This document shows positions 5,416-11,455 of a stretch of 11,455 bases of DNA, in pieces. The notes beneath the pieces are model-generated. The model was not told the origin of the DNA. It did no database searches and worked only from the letters and a program-made list of their open reading frames with translations. Where the stretch lies: NCBI GenBank assembly GCA_900763965.1, contig CAAFMG010000023.1, forward strand, positions 1-11,455, in the 5' to 3' direction. Numbering within the stretch: position 1 is the first letter of the stretch; each line of letters opens with the position of its first letter. The translations under genes were made by a program, and so were the position numbers. This DNA is from an uncultured Oscillospiraceae bacterium. Lineage in GTDB: Bacteria; Bacillota; Clostridia; Oscillospirales; Oscillospiraceae.

Positions 5416-6801
5416 TTATGCAGCATCCATCACACGAATACATTCCTGCAAAACCTTATTCAGTACAGGGATACAGGTGGTAGCGCCGTAGCCGCCGTTT
5501 TCCACCACGCAGATGAAAGCCAGAGGATATTTTTCGTCCAGGGCGAAACCTGCAAACATGGCGTTGGAGGTTTCCGTGCCGCCCAGCTGGCTGGTGCCGG
5601 ACTTGCCGCAAATCTGAATAGCCGGGAACCGGCCGTCTCCGTAGACATCCCGAACACCGTTGCGCATATAGGTTTGCAGCGTCTGTGCCACCTCCTGGCT
5701 CATGATCCGCTGGGTCTTTTCCGTCTTGGCCTGGTAGGTGGTCTCCTCTCCGCAGGTGACCTGACGCACCAGATAGGGCTTGGCCGCAGTGCCGCCGCCG
5801 GCCACCGCTCCCATGTAGGTCATAAACCGGGCAGGATTGACGGTATCGGTGTACTGTCCAATGCAGCTCCAGGCAAAGGAGGCCGCACCGGCGCCGTAGA
5901 TATCATAGTTTCCCTTGGCGGTGGTGACTCCGTCAAAAGCCACCGGCTCGGTGATCTGGAATTTGGCAATGTACTTTTCCATGTTCTGTCTGCCCACCAG
6001 CTCTGCAATCTGGGCAAAAGCGCAGTTGCAGGAGCGGGTCAAGGCCGATTGCAGCGTCACCGTACCATGGGCCTTTTCACAGGTCACGGTAGCGGTGTTC
6101 CCGCCGGAGCCATACTCCACCTTGCCATCGCAGTAGAAGGTCATATCCTCAATGCCCTTGACGCAGTCCAGCGCCGCCGCTGTGGTCACGGTTTTGAAAA
6201 TAGAGCCGGGGACATAGGCAGACTGGGTAAAGCGGTTCAGATAGACACCTGTCCATTTTCCCGAGGTATCCCCCTGGATATCCGGGGGATCATCCGGGTC
6301 AAAGGTGGGCGTGGTCAGGGCGCAGAGGATCTCTCCGGTGCGGTAGTTGTACACCCCCACCGTTCCCCGCCGTCCGTTCATAGCCTCCAGTGCGGCATTC
6401 TGCACCTGTTCCGACAGGGTCAGGGTGATAACACCATCTTCCTCCTGGGCATGATAAATGCCGTTGATCCGGTCATAGCCCACCAGGGCACCGGCATAGT
6501 GGGAAACCGCTGAGGCACTGATGGCACCGTTCCGGTCTCCCAGCCAGTGCAGGGTGGATTTCCGGGTGGCTGCACTGTCTGAATAGCTGCGGCCATCGCT
6601 GAGATCCAACAGCACATTTCCCTTCCGATCCGCCACGGCACCCCGGCTCAGATTGCGGTTGGCATACACATGGGGCGATCCGGGAGCCGCCACCCACTGG
6701 GGCGCATGAAGCCAGTACTCTCCCAGGAAAAAGGCCATGCCGCACACCAGCACAAGGGTGAACAGGGCAACCACCCAGGTTCTCTTTGTTACACGATTCA
6801 T
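5416..6801 (-). CDS. Class B penicillin-binding protein (peptidoglycan transpeptidase)
   Basis: Monofunctional D,D-transpeptidase that crosslinks peptidoglycan on the outer membrane face, partner of the SEDS polymerase encoded just upstream. The 461-residue protein has a short cytoplasmic tail, one membrane anchor (about 9-29), a small N-terminal region and the transpeptidase domain (about 145-455). All active-site motifs are present: SIFK with nucleophile Ser200 (200-203), SCN (257-259) and KSGT (400-403; the KTG box reads KSG). It is shorter than PBP2/FtsI enzymes with a full dimerisation domain and resembles the short PbpA-like class. Its ATG overlaps the SEDS stop (ATGA) and a GGGAGGG site precedes it. 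No intrinsic terminator is seen after it. Whether it acts in elongation, division or sporulation cannot be told. Confidence 0.93.
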   Translation of the reverse strand: MNRVTKRTWVVALFTLVLVCGMAFFLGEYWLHAPQWVAAPGSPHVYANRNLSRGAVADRKGNVLLDLSDGRSYSDSAATRKSTLHWLGDRNGAISASAVSHYAGALVGYDRINGIYHAQEEDGVITLTLSEQVQNAALEAMNGRRGTVGVYNYRTGEILCALTTPTFDPDDPPDIQGDTSGKWTGVYLNRFTQSAYVPGSIFKTVTTAAALDCVKGIEDMTFYCDGKVEYGSGGNTATVTCEKAHGTVTLQSALTRSCNCAFAQIAELVGRQNMEKYIAKFQITEPVAFDGVTTAKGNYDIYGAGAASFAWSCIGQYTDTVNPARFMTYMGAVAGGGTAAKPYLVRQVTCGEETTYQAKTEKTQRIMSQEVAQTLQTYMRNGVRDVYGDGRFPAIQICGKSGTSQLGGTETSNAMFAGFALDEKYPLAFICVVENGGYGATTCIPVLNKVLQECIRVMDAA

Positions 6802-8507
6802 GGGTTCTCCCTCCCGTTAAGCCGAACGGCAAAGCTGGCATTCTGCCGGGTGTCTGCCGCCTTGACAAAGGCCAGCAGCCCCCAGGCCCCCATCATACTG
6901 GTGCCGCCATTGCTGAGGATGGGAAAGGGCACACCGGTGAATGGCAGAATGTCCAGAGTACCCAGGCAGTTCAGTGTTGCCTGAACCACCAGGATCCCGG
7001 CAGCCGTACAGGCACCGATGCTGTAAAAGGCGCTTCTTGCCAGCTGGGCCGTGCGGATGGAGAAAAAGGCCAGGGACACGATACAGGCCACGCTCAGCAC
7101 CGCCATGATCAGCCCCCACTCCTCGGAAATGGTGGCAAAGACAATGTCGGAGTCCGCCGCAAAGATATTTTGCAGCATCCCCTTCCCCGGGCCCAAGCCA
7201 AACAGGCCGCCGGAGGCAACACACATCATCGCCCGGGTCTGCTGGTAGCCCTTGTTGAAGGGATCCTCCCAGACGTGCCGCCAGGTGACGAACCGGGACA
7301 GGGCATGGGGGGCAATTTTCAGGGCAATGACCCCGGCAAAGCCCAGGGCGGTGATGGCCAGAGCCACCGTGCCCACACTGCCGGAGCGCAGATAGGCGAT
7401 CATCAAAAAGGCGCAGAAGAAGATCAGGGCCGTACCAAAATCATTCATCAGAGCAAGACACCCGCAAATCACCACGGAATAGCCGATGAACAGAATGATG
7501 TTCCGCTTCTGCATGATCCGATCCATGGTGGATGCCCCGGCAAAGACAAAGCACACCTTACTCAGTTCCGAAGGCTGGAGGGACATCCCCCCGATGATCA
7601 GCCAGTTTTTTGCACCGTAGTATTCCTGTCCAAACAGCAGGGTGATCACCAAAAAGCCCACACCGGCGATCACCGCCAGATACCGGCACTTTTTGGCCCG
7701 CTCCAGATCCCGCAGGGACCATCCGATGAGCAGAAATACCAACACACCCAACACCATGGCTGCCAGCTGCTTGAGGATATCCCCGGGCTTGGCTGTTACA
7801 ATGGCCGCCATGCCCATGGTACACAGGAAAAAAGCCAGCGTCTCCACCTCAAAGGAAGCCCGGCGAATGGTCACATAGAAGGCATACAGCAGCCACTGGC
7901 ACGCTACGATCCCACCAAAGCCCTCCAAAATGGGCAGCAACTGGGCCTCCGTTCCGGACAGGAGAAAGCCCATGGTCATCAGCACCTGCAAAATCGTCAG
8001 CAGCAGCAAATTGGCAACGGTATCCCAGTTGCTGGCCGCTTTGGTGCGCAGCTGGGCCTGAATGGCCTCCTGTTTTTCCGAAATGGGCTGCAGCTGCATT
8101 TCCACACCGCCAATGGAGATCCGGCTGCGGGAATGGACGGCGCAGATCTGCACCTTTTTCCCATTGACCATCACGCCGCCTTTGGATCCGGCATCGGAAA
8201 TGGTCCAGCTGCCGTCATCGTATCGGGTCAGAACGGCATGGTTTCGGGACACCGTTGGAAAGTCAATGGTCACGTCACAGCTTTTGCTTCGGCCGATGAC
8301 ATTTTCCCAGTGGGTAATGGGGATCTGACTGCCGTCCGGCATATTCAGCCATGCCCAAATTTCCGGCTCCTTCCGAAAGGTCAGCAGGGGCAGAATACAC
8401 CGCATCAGCAAAAGCACCGAAACCAGGGGCACGATATAACGCATGGTGTGGATCACCATATCCACCAGCTGCTGCTCCTGCATCAGAGCATCCAGCAAAT
8501 TCTCCAT
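6798..8507 (-). CDS. FHA domain-SEDS (FtsW/RodA/SpoVE) fusion peptidoglycan polymerase
   Basis: SEDS-family glycosyltransferase polymerising lipid II, fused to a phosphothreonine-reading FHA domain. Of 569 residues, a membrane segment at about 24-44 precedes the FHA domain (about 50-140), with the binding residues IGRS (71-74), SRNH (88-91) and VNG (114-116) all intact. The SEDS part runs from about 163 to 552. Its blocks are GAKNWLIIGGMSLQPSELSK (298-317), NDFGTALI (355-362), WEDPFNKGYQ (413-422) with the Asp415 matching the catalytic aspartate of RodA, SEEWGLI (461-467) and GVPFPILSNGGTSMM (525-539). The ATG follows a perfect AGGAGGTGA. Coupling with the PBP (4-bp overlap) indicates a polymerase-transpeptidase pair. 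RodA, FtsW or SpoVE identity is not resolved; RodA-like is the best guess. The N-terminal membrane span leaves the FHA on the inner face, where a Ser/Thr kinase could signal to it. Confidence 0.94.
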   Translation of the reverse strand: MENLLDALMQEQQLVDMVIHTMRYIVPLVSVLLLMRCILPLLTFRKEPEIWAWLNMPDGSQIPITHWENVIGRSKSCDVTIDFPTVSRNHAVLTRYDDGSWTISDAGSKGGVMVNGKKVQICAVHSRSRISIGGVEMQLQPISEKQEAIQAQLRTKAASNWDTVANLLLLTILQVLMTMGFLLSGTEAQLLPILEGFGGIVACQWLLYAFYVTIRRASFEVETLAFFLCTMGMAAIVTAKPGDILKQLAAMVLGVLVFLLIGWSLRDLERAKKCRYLAVIAGVGFLVITLLFGQEYYGAKNWLIIGGMSLQPSELSKVCFVFAGASTMDRIMQKRNIILFIGYSVVICGCLALMNDFGTALIFFCAFLMIAYLRSGSVGTVALAITALGFAGVIALKIAPHALSRFVTWRHVWEDPFNKGYQQTRAMMCVASGGLFGLGPGKGMLQNIFAADSDIVFATISEEWGLIMAVLSVACIVSLAFFSIRTAQLARSAFYSIGACTAAGILVVQATLNCLGTLDILPFTGVPFPILSNGGTSMMGAWGLLAFVKAADTRQNASFAVRLNGRENP

Positions 8508-8529
8508 GCCATCACCTCCTCTTTATCTC

Positions 8530-8561
8530 TATACAATGGCATAGTTTTTTTCATCTGTCAA
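8530..8561 (-). promoter_or_regulatory. Weak promoter candidate ahead of the FHA-SEDS gene
   Basis: In the 66-bp gap after nfo, the minus strand holds a perfect TTGACA (8561-8556) but only TGTATA (8535-8530) at a 20-bp spacing as a -10. The spacing is poor, so it may be non-functional; the cell-wall pair could then be transcribed from the nfo promoter. No terminator is visible in this gap. Confidence 0.3.
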
Positions 8562-8573
8562 ATGAACGAATTT

Positions 8574-9404
8574 TTAACAATTTTCCAGGCTCCGCAGCAG
8601 TGCGATCTCCTGGGCATATCCCGGCAGTTCGTTGGGGGTCTCCAGGATCATGGGCTTGTCCTTCAGCAGGGGGTGATTTACGATCCTGCGGAAGGTCTCC
8701 ACCCCCAGGCTGCCCTTTCCGATCTGCTCATGGCGATCCTTGTGGCTGGCAAAGGGATTTTTAGAATCATTCAGATGCAGAGCCTTCAGCCGGTGCAGTC
8801 CCACCTTGGCATCAAACTCTGCCAGCACCCCATCCAGATCCTGCACAATGTCATAGCCGCCGTCATAGACATGGCAGGTATCCAGGCAGACACCCAGATC
8901 GTCTCTGCCTACGGCATCCAGAATCATTTTCAGTTCCTCAAACCGTCCGCCTACCTCACTGCCCTTTCCCGCCATGGTTTCTAGCAGGACGGTCACCGGG
9001 TAGCCGGGTGCCATGGCGTTTTTCAGGGCATGGGCGATCTGCTCCACGCCGGTTTCCACGCCCTGGCCCACATGACTGCCGGGATGAAAATTGTAGAAAT
9101 TCCCCGGCAGGGCTGCCATTCTCCGCAAATCATCCGCCAGGATCTCCGCTGCAAACTGGCGGGCCTCCTGGGCGGCGGTACACAAATTCATGGTATAAGC
9201 CCCATGGGCCACCAGGGGCCCAAATTGATTTTCTTCCAGCATGGCCACGGCCTTGGCCGCATCTGCCGGATCCTCCTGTTTGGCCTTGCTCCCCCGGGGA
9301 TTGCGGGTAAAGAAGGCAAAGGTGTTTGCCCCAATGGACAGGGCGGTTTTCACCATGGCGCAGTTGCCGCCGCTGGCGGACAAGTGGCATCCAAGATACA
9401 GCAT
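8574..9404 (-). CDS. nfo: Endonuclease IV (AP endonuclease)
   Basis: Metal-dependent apurinic/apyrimidinic endonuclease of base excision repair; it cuts the phosphodiester 5' of abasic sites and processes oxidised 3' ends. The protein has 276 residues, the normal length, and forms a TIM barrel. The full set of zinc ligands can be placed: His67 (AHGAY), His107 (FHPGSH), Glu142 (LETMAG), Asp175 and His178 (CLDTCH), His210 (LHLNDS), Asp223 and His225 (HKDRHEQIG), Glu255 (LETPN). The ATG at 9404 follows AGGAGT at 6 nt and sits just downstream of a good promoter; a longer frame back to 9542 would read through that promoter and is rejected. The gene is divergent from the WYL regulator. Confidence 0.96.
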   Translation of the reverse strand: MLYLGCHLSASGGNCAMVKTALSIGANTFAFFTRNPRGSKAKQEDPADAAKAVAMLEENQFGPLVAHGAYTMNLCTAAQEARQFAAEILADDLRRMAALPGNFYNFHPGSHVGQGVETGVEQIAHALKNAMAPGYPVTVLLETMAGKGSEVGGRFEELKMILDAVGRDDLGVCLDTCHVYDGGYDIVQDLDGVLAEFDAKVGLHRLKALHLNDSKNPFASHKDRHEQIGKGSLGVETFRRIVNHPLLKDKPMILETPNELPGYAQEIALLRSLENC

Positions 9405-9425
9405 ACAATCACTCCTTTTGCCGGT

Positions 9426-9454
9426 ATCATAACACAGCAGAGGAAAAAAATCAA
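9426..9454 (-). promoter_or_regulatory. Promoter of nfo
   Basis: On the minus strand TTGATT (9454-9449) and TATGAT (9431-9426) are 17 bp apart. The start point would be near 9419, leaving a short leader with the AGGAGT site 6 nt before the ATG. Confidence 0.7.
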
Positions 9455-9455
9455 A

Positions 9456-9480
9456 TTTTCCATTTCCCAATCCTGGAAAA
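9456..9480. promoter_or_regulatory. Dyad between the nfo and WYL promoters (possible operator)
   Basis: TTTTCCA (9456-9462) and TGGAAAA (9474-9480) form a perfect 7-bp inverted repeat with an 11-bp spacer. It lies between the two divergent -35 regions and over the WYL promoter spacer, a good position for an operator of the WYL regulator itself. The sequence is A/T-rich and could also be chance. Confidence 0.4.
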
Positions 9481-9491
9481 AGTGCTATAAT
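9464..9491 (+). promoter_or_regulatory. Promoter of the WYL regulator
   Basis: A perfect TATAAT (9486-9491) has a weak -35, TTCCCA (9464-9469), 16 bp upstream. A start point near 9498 gives a leader of about 28 nt with AGGAGG (9512-9517). The weak -35 overlapping a dyad suggests a regulated promoter. Confidence 0.6.
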
Positions 9492-9525
9492 GATGGAAAT
9501 ACACCCAATACAGGAGGGATGTTCC

Positions 9526-10536
9526 GTGCCAAGATCCGACAACCAGAAGCTGAAGATCCTTTACATTCTGGATTACCTGAAAGAAAAATCCCACCGGGAT
9601 CATCCGGTGGGCGCAACAGAGCTGATGAATATGCTGGAGCATCAGCACAATATTCTCTGCAATCGGAAAACCGTATACTCTGATGTTTCGGCTTTGCAGG
9701 ATTACGGCGTGGACATTGTTTCCGTCCCCGGAAAAAAGGGCGGCTACTTCATTGCCTCCCGAAACTTTGAACTGCCGGAACTGAAGCTGCTGATCGACGC
9801 AGTGCAGTCCAGCCGTTTCCTCACCGAGAAAAAATCCCGGGAGCTGATCCAAAAGCTCTGCCGGGAGTGCAGCGTTTATGATGCCCAGCTGATGCGCCGG
9901 GATGTGCTGGTATCCGGCCGGGTCAAAAGTATGAATGAAACCATCTATTACAATGTAGATGCCATTCAGGAGGCCATTGCCCAGAAGCGCCAGATTACCT
10001 TCCGCTATTTTGACTGGGGCATTGACGGCAAACGCCGCTACCGGGAAAAGAGCTATCAGGCAAGTCCCTATGGTCTGTGCCAGGACAATGAAAACTGCTA
10101 TTTGCTGGCCCTCTCCCCCCGGCATGGTGTCACCAGCTACCGGGTGGATCGGATGAGCGATATTTCTCTCTGTGACGAATGCCGTCTGCCCTGCCCGGAG
10201 CTCACCGGCAAGAATCTCAATGCCCACGCCAATCGGCTGTTTCAGATGTATGCCGGAGAACCCACCTCTGTCAAGCTGCGGTTTCATCGGGAGCTGACCA
10301 ACGTGGTGGTGGATCGTTTTGGCCGGGACATCCTGCTGATTCCCGATGGCGAGGACCACTTTGTGTTTACTGTGGATGTGGCAGTATCCCCCATGTTCCT
10401 CAGCTGGGTGATCGGATTCGGCAGCAAGGCCCAGATCCTCTACCCCCAGCGTGTCATTGAGGAATGCACCGCTCTGTGCCAACAGGCCATGGCTCAGTAT
10501 GCGTCTTCCACCACGCAGAAGCTGGAAAACACCTGA
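9526..10536 (+). CDS. WYL-domain helix-turn-helix transcriptional regulator
   Basis: Predicted cytoplasmic DNA-binding regulator, 336 residues. An N-terminal winged helix (about 5-77) has its likely recognition helix at RKTVYSDVSALQDYGV (47-62). A linker helix region (about 82-130) leads to the WYL ligand-sensing domain (about 144-216). The name-giving tripeptide reads CYL (191-193) instead of WYL, while the downstream SYRVDRM (204-210) is conserved. A C-terminal WCX-like region (about 247-322) follows. The GTG start at 9526 has AGGAGG 8 nt upstream; the upstream in-frame ATG at 9490 overlaps the -10 box and is rejected. It is divergent from nfo and may control itself and nfo; its ligand is unknown. 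Its last 43 bp overlap the convergent lipoprotein gene. Confidence 0.9.
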   Translation: MPRSDNQKLKILYILDYLKEKSHRDHPVGATELMNMLEHQHNILCNRKTVYSDVSALQDYGVDIVSVPGKKGGYFIASRNFELPELKLLIDAVQSSRFLTEKKSRELIQKLCRECSVYDAQLMRRDVLVSGRVKSMNETIYYNVDAIQEAIAQKRQITFRYFDWGIDGKRRYREKSYQASPYGLCQDNENCYLLALSPRHGVTSYRVDRMSDISLCDECRLPCPELTGKNLNAHANRLFQMYAGEPTSVKLRFHRELTNVVVDRFGRDILLIPDGEDHFVFTVDVAVSPMFLSWVIGFGSKAQILYPQRVIEECTALCQQAMAQYASSTTQKLENT

Positions 10537-11003
10537 TCCCAGTCGATCTGGGTTTTCCGGGCATCGGATGCGTTGCGCAGTACACAAAGGCAGTAGTGGT
10601 AATTTCCGTCATCCAGGATCAATGCCCGCCCCAGCTGATCTCCCGACTCTCCTGCCGCGGCCCAGACAAACTCGTATTGTTCCATCCCATCCCGCCAAGT
10701 CTGCATTACCGTCAGATCCTCTTTCTCCTGGCCTGAGAGGCTGCGCACCGTTTGATTCAAGTCTCCCGCTTCCATGGTCTGCACCTGAATCTCATAGTCA
10801 TTGCAGATGTAGATTCTTCCTCCGTCATTTTCCATAGCCGGAAGGGCTGTTTCTCCGGGCAGTTCCACACAGATTCTCCCCGGCTGCGCCATCACCGGCT
10901 GCACCAGATCATCGGCCACGGTTTCCAAAGTCTCCTCTGCCCGGCATCCTGTAAATGACAGGAGCAGCGCAGCCATCAACAGTACCACACAACATTTTTT
11001 CAC
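10494..11003 (-). CDS. Small lipoprotein of unknown function
   Basis: A 169-residue protein beginning MKKCC, with a hydrophobic signal (5-17) and lipobox FTG-C giving a lipidated Cys20, so it is predicted to be anchored on the outer face of the membrane. The mature part is acidic (rich in E and D) with no recognised domain; it contains a DGMEQYEFVW block (104-113) and a C-L-C pair near residue 138. The GTG start at 11003 has GGAGGGG about 7 nt upstream. Its 3' end overlaps the convergent WYL gene by 43 bp, and its start is 26 bp from the divergent DUF1294 gene. I do not recognise the family; the signal peptide, ribosome binding site and length support a real gene. Confidence 0.8.
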   Translation of the reverse strand: MKKCCVVLLMAALLLSFTGCRAEETLETVADDLVQPVMAQPGRICVELPGETALPAMENDGGRIYICNDYEIQVQTMEAGDLNQTVRSLSGQEKEDLTVMQTWRDGMEQYEFVWAAAGESGDQLGRALILDDGNYHYCLCVLRNASDARKTQIDWDQVFSSFCVVEDAY

Positions 11004-11014
11004 ACGATCCCCTC

Positions 11015-11028
11015 CAGAAAGGTTTCTG
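11015..11028. promoter_or_regulatory. Dyad between two divergent start codons
   Basis: CAGAAA-GG-TTTCTG is a perfect 6-bp inverted repeat in the 26-bp gap between the lipoprotein GTG and the DUF1294 ATG. It touches both ribosome binding sites. It could be an operator or a small RNA hairpin affecting both genes; chance is possible given its length. Confidence 0.35.
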
Positions 11029-11029
11029 T

Positions 11030-11293
11030 ATGCGATTTTTCCTGATTTATCTGTTTCTAATCAATGCGGCAGGTTTTCTGGTTATGACTGCGGACAAGCA
11101 GTATGCCAAAAAGAAAATGTGGCGCATTCCCGAGCGAACCCTGATGACCCTTGCCCTTTTGGGCGGCAGTGCAGGGGTTCTGCTTGCCATGTACACCGTC
11201 CGGCACAAGACCCGGCACCCCAAATTCTACATTGGCGTTCCGGCGATCCTTCTGTGTCAAGTCGTACTGCTTCTCTGGTTTTTTACCCGATAA
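11030..11293 (+). CDS. DUF1294 family small membrane protein
   Basis: An 87-residue inner-membrane protein with three hydrophobic segments (about 2-16, 36-52 and 66-84). The family core is present: a TADKQYAKKK loop (17-26), RIPE (29-32), the glycine pair of LLGGSAGVLLAMYTVRHKT (40-58), then HPKFYIGVP. Its biochemical role is not known. The ATG at 11030 is chosen because the hydrophobic segment begins at once and GAAAGG lies 7 nt upstream; a longer frame back to 10955 would add 25 residues lying opposite the lipoprotein gene. Any promoter must lie inside the divergent lipoprotein gene. Confidence 0.88.
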   Translation: MRFFLIYLFLINAAGFLVMTADKQYAKKKMWRIPERTLMTLALLGGSAGVLLAMYTVRHKTRHPKFYIGVPAILLCQVVLLLWFFTR

Positions 11294-11302
11294 ACGAAAA
11301 AT

Positions 11303-11328
11303 GCCGTGCTGAGAAGCCTCAGCACGGC
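11303..11328 (-). terminator. Terminator for a minus-strand gene beyond the window
   Basis: A perfect 11-bp stem (11303-11313 with 11318-11328) has a 4-nt loop. On the minus strand it is followed by ATTTTTCG, a good T-tract; on the plus strand it is not. It would stop transcripts entering from the right edge before they run antisense through the DUF1294 gene. Confidence 0.6.
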
Positions 11329-11341
11329 GCAGACCGTCGAG

Positions 11342-11376
11342 AAACCCCAGTTTTGCATCAGGCAAAACTGGGGTTT
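11342..11376 (+). terminator. Second hairpin, likely terminator after DUF1294
   Basis: A perfect 15-bp stem (11342-11356 with 11362-11376) has a 5-nt loop. The plus strand ends the stem in TTTT (11374-11377) without a longer T-run, so as a DUF1294 terminator it is plausible but not strong. It could also act in the opposite direction or be a repeated palindromic element. Confidence 0.5.
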
Positions 11377-11455
11377 TGAGCGTATTGTGGCCAAAATATG
11401 AGTATTTGCAAAAGGTTGTGGGTATCCTCCCACTTCTTAATTGCGAACTTTTTCA

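Noticed and set aside
6786..8984. A 732-codon open frame on the plus strand
   Set aside because: It lies opposite the SEDS and nfo genes, spans their intergenic gap, is rich in His, Gln and Gly with no domain, and has no ribosome binding site. It is a by-product of codon bias on the minus strand.
9405..9542. 46-residue N-terminal extension of nfo
   Set aside because: It would be encoded across the nfo promoter, and the family begins at the LYLGCHLS block, right at the ATG with AGGAGT.
9451..10587. A 378-codon open frame on the minus strand
   Set aside because: It is antisense to the WYL gene, whose HTH and WYL domains and AGGAGG-GTG start are convincing; it also crosses the promoter region.
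11057..11365. A minus-strand open frame opposite DUF1294
   Set aside because: It reads through both hairpins at 11303-11376 and has no ribosome binding site or family resemblance.

Overview
The window looks like a chromosomal segment of a low-to-mid GC Firmicute of class Clostridia, probably order Oscillospirales (Ruminococcaceae/Oscillospiraceae-like). The reasons are strong AGGAGG-type ribosome binding sites, TTGACA/TATAAT-type promoters, Gram-positive lipoprotein signals, codon use with GC around the mid-50s by eye, and an FHA-SEDS fusion next to a short class B PBP. This placement is inference. No tRNA, rRNA, insertion sequence, CRISPR array or phage gene is visible.

Region 1 (1-5351, all minus strand) is a complete branched-chain-amino-acid-type ABC transporter operon in the order livJ-livH-livM-livG-livF, closed by a strong intrinsic terminator at 139-178. 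livH to livF are tightly packed, with gaps or overlaps of 12 nt or less. livJ is separated from livH by 158 bp holding two hairpins, the usual layout when a binding protein is made in excess over its membrane complex. Just upstream of livJ lies the most unusual part of the window. A near-consensus promoter (TTGACA-N17-TACAAT) drives a roughly 240-nt transcript that carries an unannotated 52-codon cysteine-rich ORF (5134-5292). This transcript ends in an intrinsic terminator only 36 bp before the livJ start. It contains an 11-bp helix that would cover part of its own ribosome binding site, a 14-bp perfect hairpin inside the ORF, and an 8-bp antiterminator that shares a strand with the terminator and begins one base after the ORF stop codon. 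It looks like a translation-coupled attenuator for the transporter, although an independent small-protein gene remains possible.

Region 2 (5416-8507, minus) is a cell-wall pair: a SEDS (FtsW/RodA/SpoVE) glycosyltransferase with an N-terminal FHA domain, overlapping by 4 bp a 461-residue class B penicillin-binding protein. Together they form a polymerase-transpeptidase unit likely to be controlled by Ser/Thr phosphorylation. The endonuclease IV gene nfo (8574-9404, minus) lies 66 bp upstream and may be co-transcribed with them.

Region 3 (9405-11455) begins with a divergent promoter region between nfo and a WYL-domain transcriptional regulator (plus strand). This region contains a 7-bp dyad that could be an operator. 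The WYL gene runs convergently into a minus-strand lipoprotein gene, overlapping it by 43 bp. That lipoprotein starts 26 bp from a divergent small DUF1294 membrane-protein gene, with a dyad in the gap. The last 160 bp hold two strong hairpins (terminators) and no supportable gene.
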